Under the pieces are notes generated by a model that ran no database searches, had not been told where the DNA came from, and saw only the letters and a list, made by a program, of their open reading frames with translations. A program made the translations under genes and the position numbers. Shown piece by piece: positions 6,671 to 9,875 of a DNA stretch of 9,875 nucleotides. Source of the stretch: Fidelibacterota bacterium (GTDB lineage: Bacteria > Marinisomatota > Marinisomatia > SCGC-AAA003-L08 > TMED161); contig PCDA01000011.1 of NCBI GenBank assembly GCA_002591605.1, positions 54,845-64,719 on the forward strand. The letters are read 5' to 3'. Positions within the stretch are counted from its first letter, which is position 1. Each line of letters opens with the position of its first letter.

Positions 6671-6696
6671 GAAATTAATAACTTTCCATTAATTTC
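6671..6696. repeat. Perfect 9-bp inverted repeat between prc and exbB
   Basis: GAAATTAAT (6671-6679) and ATTAATTTC (6688-6696) are exact complements around an 8-bp spacer, in the 65-bp gap between prc and exbB. The stem is almost all A-T and is not followed by a T-run on the minus strand, so it is a poor intrinsic terminator. An operator or mRNA-stability hairpin is possible. It has the same 9-8-9 geometry as the repeat at 1553-1578, but an unrelated sequence. Confidence 0.45.
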
Positions 6697-6708
6697 GTAA
6701 TTATTATT

Positions 6709-8253
6709 TTAATTTTGATTTAATAAATTTTCCGCATTAATAAATTCACTTAGCGCAGCCTTAACTTGTACATCGTTATATATTAACGCCCTATAAAAGT
6801 CTTCTCTTGTCCACAAGGTATTGGCGATTTCTGCTTTAATTCTATTAATAATGAAAGTCCAATCATTTTCATTGATTACTTCATCTTTTACGTATTCAAT
6901 TTCATTAAGATCCAACCAATCTAAAAAATCATTCTGTACAATTGTATAATCAGTCATTAAATCATCAAAACCCGATGGGATATTCTGACTTTCTTTTAAT
7001 ACATTCGCATATTTGAATAACAGTCGATCCTCGTGAAAATAAATTTTTCGTGTAGATTCATTGAATTTAATATCATTTTTTTGAACAACGTCAGGTGTAA
7101 TACCACCCCCCCCATAAACGGTACGACCTGACTTAGTGTAATATTCTTTTTGATCTTTCATTATTGAATCGTTTTTAATATCATTAAGGTAATATTCATC
7201 TAGAGCAACATCATAATCTCTTTGAATTAACCGTCCAGATGGTGTGTAGTATCGTGCAATTGTTACTCTTGCAGCGGAGCCATCTTGTAATTGATATTGT
7301 CTTTGAACTAAACCTTTACCAAAACTTCGCTCACCTACCACGATACCACGATCTAAATCTTGAAAAGCTCCTGAAACAATTTCACTTGCGCTGGCTGAGC
7401 CATTATTTATTAGTACTACAACAGGAATTTGTAAATCTCTTGAGCTATATTTGGCGCGATGAACATCATTAGAACCCGCAATTCGTCCTTTGGTAAATAC
7501 GATAGTATCATTTGATGCTATAAATAAATCTGCCATCTTTATGGCTTGATCTAATAATCCACCACCATTATTTCGCAAATCAATTAACAATCTTTTCATA
7601 CCGTTATTCGTTAATTTTGATATAGCATCTGTAAATTCATTATAAGTTGTACCTGCAAATCGAGTTACTTTAATATATCCAACTTCATCTTCAAGCATAA
7701 ATGAAGATGCAACACTTCTAATAGGGATTTTATCTCTTACCAATGTAGTTTCAAAAGTTTCTTCCATACCAATTCTTGCAATAGTAACAATTACTTTAGT
7801 TCCTTTTGGTCCACGTAATTTTTTCACTACATCTTTTTGGGTGATTTTATATGCCGATTCACCATTAATTTTTGTAATTTTATCACCAGATATAATACCA
7901 GCACGGTCAGATGGGGTGTCGGGAATAGGAGAAATAACAGTTATATATCCATCTATTAAACTAAATTCTATGCCAATTCCTTCAAAATCGCCTCGGAATA
8001 ATTCATCAATTCCTTCTAAATCCTCTGCTGGGATAAAGGACGAATGAGGATCAAGCTCATCTAACATTCCTGTTAACGCTCCATTTAATACTTTATTCAT
8101 GTCGACTTCTTCAACATATTTATCATATATGATACGTACTAACTGAGCAATCGTTTTAAGCTTATTAAATGGATCGGATGATGTACTACTAAAAGTTATA
8201 CTAACAATAATTAGCATTATGCACGCAAGGATGTACTTTAAATATTTTTTCAT
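6709..8253 (-). CDS. prc: C-terminal processing protease, peptidase family S41 (Prc/CtpA)
   Basis: This serine protease cuts proteins from their C-terminal end, acting in the periplasm or at the outer face of the inner membrane. The 514 residues begin with a hydrophobic signal or anchor at about 5-21, then an N-terminal helical region with the family motif [11 protein letters not shown] (64-74), a PDZ domain at about 88-165 (GIGIEF, then [17 protein letters not shown]), and the S41 domain. The catalytic pair is S288 in [10 protein letters not shown] and K313 in FGKGLVQ, with Q317 at the third conserved position. YGGGGITPD (380-388) is another family motif. About 125 residues follow, a C-terminal extension common in FCB members. 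No Shine-Dalgarno sequence is obvious. It lies upstream of exbB on the same strand and divergent from uvrA. Natural substrates are unknown. Confidence 0.93.
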   Translation of the reverse strand: MKKYLKYILACIMLIIVSITFSSTSSDPFNKLKTIAQLVRIIYDKYVEEVDMNKVLNGALTGMLDELDPHSSFIPAEDLEGIDELFRGDFEGIGIEFSLIDGYITVISPIPDTPSDRAGIISGDKITKINGESAYKITQKDVVKKLRGPKGTKVIVTIARIGMEETFETTLVRDKIPIRSVASSFMLEDEVGYIKVTRFAGTTYNEFTDAISKLTNNGMKRLLIDLRNNGGGLLDQAIKMADLFIASNDTIVFTKGRIAGSNDVHRAKYSSRDLQIPVVVLINNGSASASEIVSGAFQDLDRGIVVGERSFGKGLVQRQYQLQDGSAARVTIARYYTPSGRLIQRDYDVALDEYYLNDIKNDSIMKDQKEYYTKSGRTVYGGGGITPDVVQKNDIKFNESTRKIYFHEDRLLFKYANVLKESQNIPSGFDDLMTDYTIVQNDFLDWLDLNEIEYVKDEVINENDWTFIINRIKAEIANTLWTREDFYRALIYNDVQVKAALSEFINAENLLNQN

Positions 8254-8304
8254 ATTAATAATATATAACTATATATGTGAATCTCTAAATTACTTTTGAA
8301 TACA

Positions 8305-8310
8305 TATAAT
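8305..8310 (+). promoter_or_regulatory. Candidate -10 element for uvrA
   Basis: A perfect TATAAT lies 21 bp before the uvrA ATG in the 78-bp gap divergent from prc, which would put the transcript start near 8317. No good -35 is found at 16-18 bp upstream (TCTCTA at 8282-8287). AAGG at 8325-8328 could act as ribosome-binding site. No LexA-like box is recognisable. Confidence 0.3.
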
Positions 8311-8331
8311 TTTCTTGTAGCTTTAAGGTCG

Positions 8332-9875
8332 ATGAAAAAAAATAATTTAGATGAAATTATTGTTGTTGGAGCTCGTGATAATAATCTTAACAATGTAAAT
8401 GTTAATTTACCACGAAACAAATTAATCGTGATTACAGGGCTTTCTGGATCAGGAAAATCAACTTTAGCATTTGATACAATTTATTCGGAAGGCCAAAGAA
8501 GATATGTAGAATCACTATCAACATATGCTCGGCAATTTTTAGGAGGATTGAAAAAACCCAAAGTAGATCATATTTTTGGATTATCACCTGCAATATCAAT
8601 TCAACAAAAGTCTGTAAGCAAAAATCCACGATCAACAGTTGGGACTATTACAGAGATATATGATTATCTTCGATTGCTTTATTCGAGGGTTGGGAAACAA
8701 AAATGCTATAAATGCAATGGAGATGTTTCTAATCAAACTGTACAGCAAATCGTGGATAAAATATTAAAATTACCTCAAGATGAAAAGTGCATAATTTTAG
8801 CCCCTATCATTAAAAATAAAAAAGGACAGCACCAGGAAACACTCAAAGTAATTAGTCAACAAGGTTTTACAAGGGTAAAAATTAATGGAGAAATAAAAAA
8901 TTTACATGATAAATTTTCATTAAATAAGAACAAGAAACACACTATACATGTTTTAATTGATAGACTGAAAATCAATAAGAAATCTAAACAAAGAATTACA
9001 GAATCTGTCGAATTAGCTCTTAAAATTGGCGATGGATTATTGAATATTAGTACAGATAAAGAAGAACTATTATTTAGTGAAAGTAAATATTGCGCCACAT
9101 GTGATTTATCATACGAAGATCTGGAACCACATAATTTTTCATTTAATTCTCCTTCAGGTGCATGTTCTAATTGCAATGGATTAGGAACCATTGTATCAAT
9201 TGATCCTAAGAAATTAGTTCCCGATATCAATAAAAATTTTTTAGAAGGTTGTGTTGAGCCAATAGGTCCACAACCATCATCTGATGCTTTTCAAAGTCAC
9301 GTTTTAAAGCAATTGTTTTCAGATCATCAATTATCTTTTTCAACTCCATGGAAATTACTGCCCAAGCAAATTAGATCATTTATAATGCATGGAAATTCAA
9401 TCGATACACCTGATATTGAATCATACAAAGTATCTTCAAATATGAATTTTGAAGGAGTAATAAATAATCTTGAACGTAGATACAAGCAAACCAAATCTAG
9501 TTACATTCGTGATTGGATAGAAAAGTATATGTCAAAACATAATTGTCATAAATGTAAGGGCAATAGACTCAACCCATCTAGTTTATCTGTGGTAATTAAT
9601 GATTTAGATATTATATCATTAACTCGATTAACGGCTGAGCAGATTAAATTATTTTTGTTAAATATAAATTTTACTAAACAAGAAAAAGAAATTTCATATG
9701 ATATAATTAAGGAGATAAAAGATCGATTGGATTTTTTATTAGATGTTGGGCTGGATTATCTGACATTGCATAGATCTGCCAACACTCTTTCGGGTGGAGA
9801 ATCTCAACGCATTCGACTAGCTACGCAAATAGGAACTCAATTGACTGGAGTAATATATATTCTTGACGAACCATC
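8332..9875 (+). CDS. uvrA: Excinuclease ABC subunit UvrA, N-terminal part
   Basis: UvrA is the damage-sensing ABC ATPase of nucleotide-excision repair; it loads UvrB onto lesions. The first 514 codons are present and open to the right edge; the full protein is normally about 940 residues. Seen: [10 protein letters not shown] at 13-22, Walker A GLSGSGKS (36-43), STYARQFLG, the UvrB-binding/insertion region, and zinc-finger cysteines C254, C257, C278 and C281 (CATC and CSNC). A further CxxC pair is at C125/C128 and another at C405/C408. The ABC signature LSGGE is at 486-490 and Walker B ILDEP at 510-514, where the window stops. The start ATG follows AAGG at 4 nt spacing and matches the usual UvrA start. 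It is divergent from prc. No frameshift or missing residue is visible in the part shown. Confidence 0.96.
   Translation, partial: MKKNNLDEIIVVGARDNNLNNVNVNLPRNKLIVITGLSGSGKSTLAFDTIYSEGQRRYVESLSTYARQFLGGLKKPKVDHIFGLSPAISIQQKSVSKNPRSTVGTITEIYDYLRLLYSRVGKQKCYKCNGDVSNQTVQQIVDKILKLPQDEKCIILAPIIKNKKGQHQETLKVISQQGFTRVKINGEIKNLHDKFSLNKNKKHTIHVLIDRLKINKKSKQRITESVELALKIGDGLLNISTDKEELLFSESKYCATCDLSYEDLEPHNFSFNSPSGACSNCNGLGTIVSIDPKKLVPDINKNFLEGCVEPIGPQPSSDAFQSHVLKQLFSDHQLSFSTPWKLLPKQIRSFIMHGNSIDTPDIESYKVSSNMNFEGVINNLERRYKQTKSSYIRDWIEKYMSKHNCHKCKGNRLNPSSLSVVINDLDIISLTRLTAEQIKLFLLNINFTKQEKEISYDIIKEIKDRLDFLLDVGLDYLTLHRSANTLSGGESQRIRLATQIGTQLTGVIYILDEP

Noticed and set aside
8212..8253. Possible lipoprotein lipobox (ILAC) near the start of Prc
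   Set aside because: The Cys is at residue 11, in the middle of the hydrophobic segment and too early for a normal lipoprotein signal; position -2 is Leu, which is atypical.
8856..9230. 124-codon open frame on the minus strand
   Set aside because: It lies entirely antisense to uvrA, whose motifs are intact. The translation has no recognisable domain and reads like a shadow frame.

Overview
This is a low-GC, gene-dense chromosomal window (roughly one third G+C by eye) from a Gram-negative-type bacterium. The strongest taxonomic hints are a Bacteroidetes-style succinate dehydrogenase (five-helix di-heme b558-type SdhC, with SdhA and SdhB matching that family) and a compact TonB/ExbB/ExbD/ExbD cluster. 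These point to the FCB superphylum (Bacteroidota, Marinimicrobia and relatives). A marine Marinimicrobia/SAR406-like organism is my guess, not something the sequence proves. No rRNA, tRNA, CRISPR array, transposase or phage gene was found.

Layout. (1) 1-257, minus: 5' end of pyruvate,phosphate dikinase (ppdK), running off the left edge. (2) 258-464: AT-rich divergent intergenic region with two palindromes and a good sigma70-like promoter facing right. (3) 465-4571, plus: a SpoVG-family protein followed by sdhC, sdhA and sdhB. spoVG and sdhC are 6 bp apart and both start with TTG. sdhC and sdhA are separated by 145 bp packed with TGTCTACA/TGTAGACA repeats and a possible second promoter. sdhA and sdhB overlap at a TGATG junction. 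(4) 4578-6643, minus, convergent with sdhB: exbB, exbD, exbD, tonB in transcription order, with gaps of 0-3 bp. (5) 6709-8253, minus: a C-terminal processing protease (S41, Prc/CtpA), 65 bp upstream of exbB. (6) 8332-9875, plus, divergent from prc: 5' half of uvrA, cut at the right edge inside the first Walker B motif.

How the genes work together. SdhCAB is respiratory complex II (succinate:quinone oxidoreductase). ExbB/ExbD use the proton motive force to drive TonB, which powers outer-membrane TonB-dependent transporters. Prc is a periplasmic protease that may act on envelope proteins. PpdK links pyruvate and PEP, and UvrA starts nucleotide-excision repair.

The parts that depart from textbook are: the SpoVG protein ends in an SSB-like acidic tip (DDDIPF); SdhA carries about 97 extra N-terminal residues with no alternative start codon that would remove them; the repeat cluster directly upstream of that extended SdhA brackets a possible promoter; and TonB has an extremely acidic, aromatic-studded periplasmic linker.
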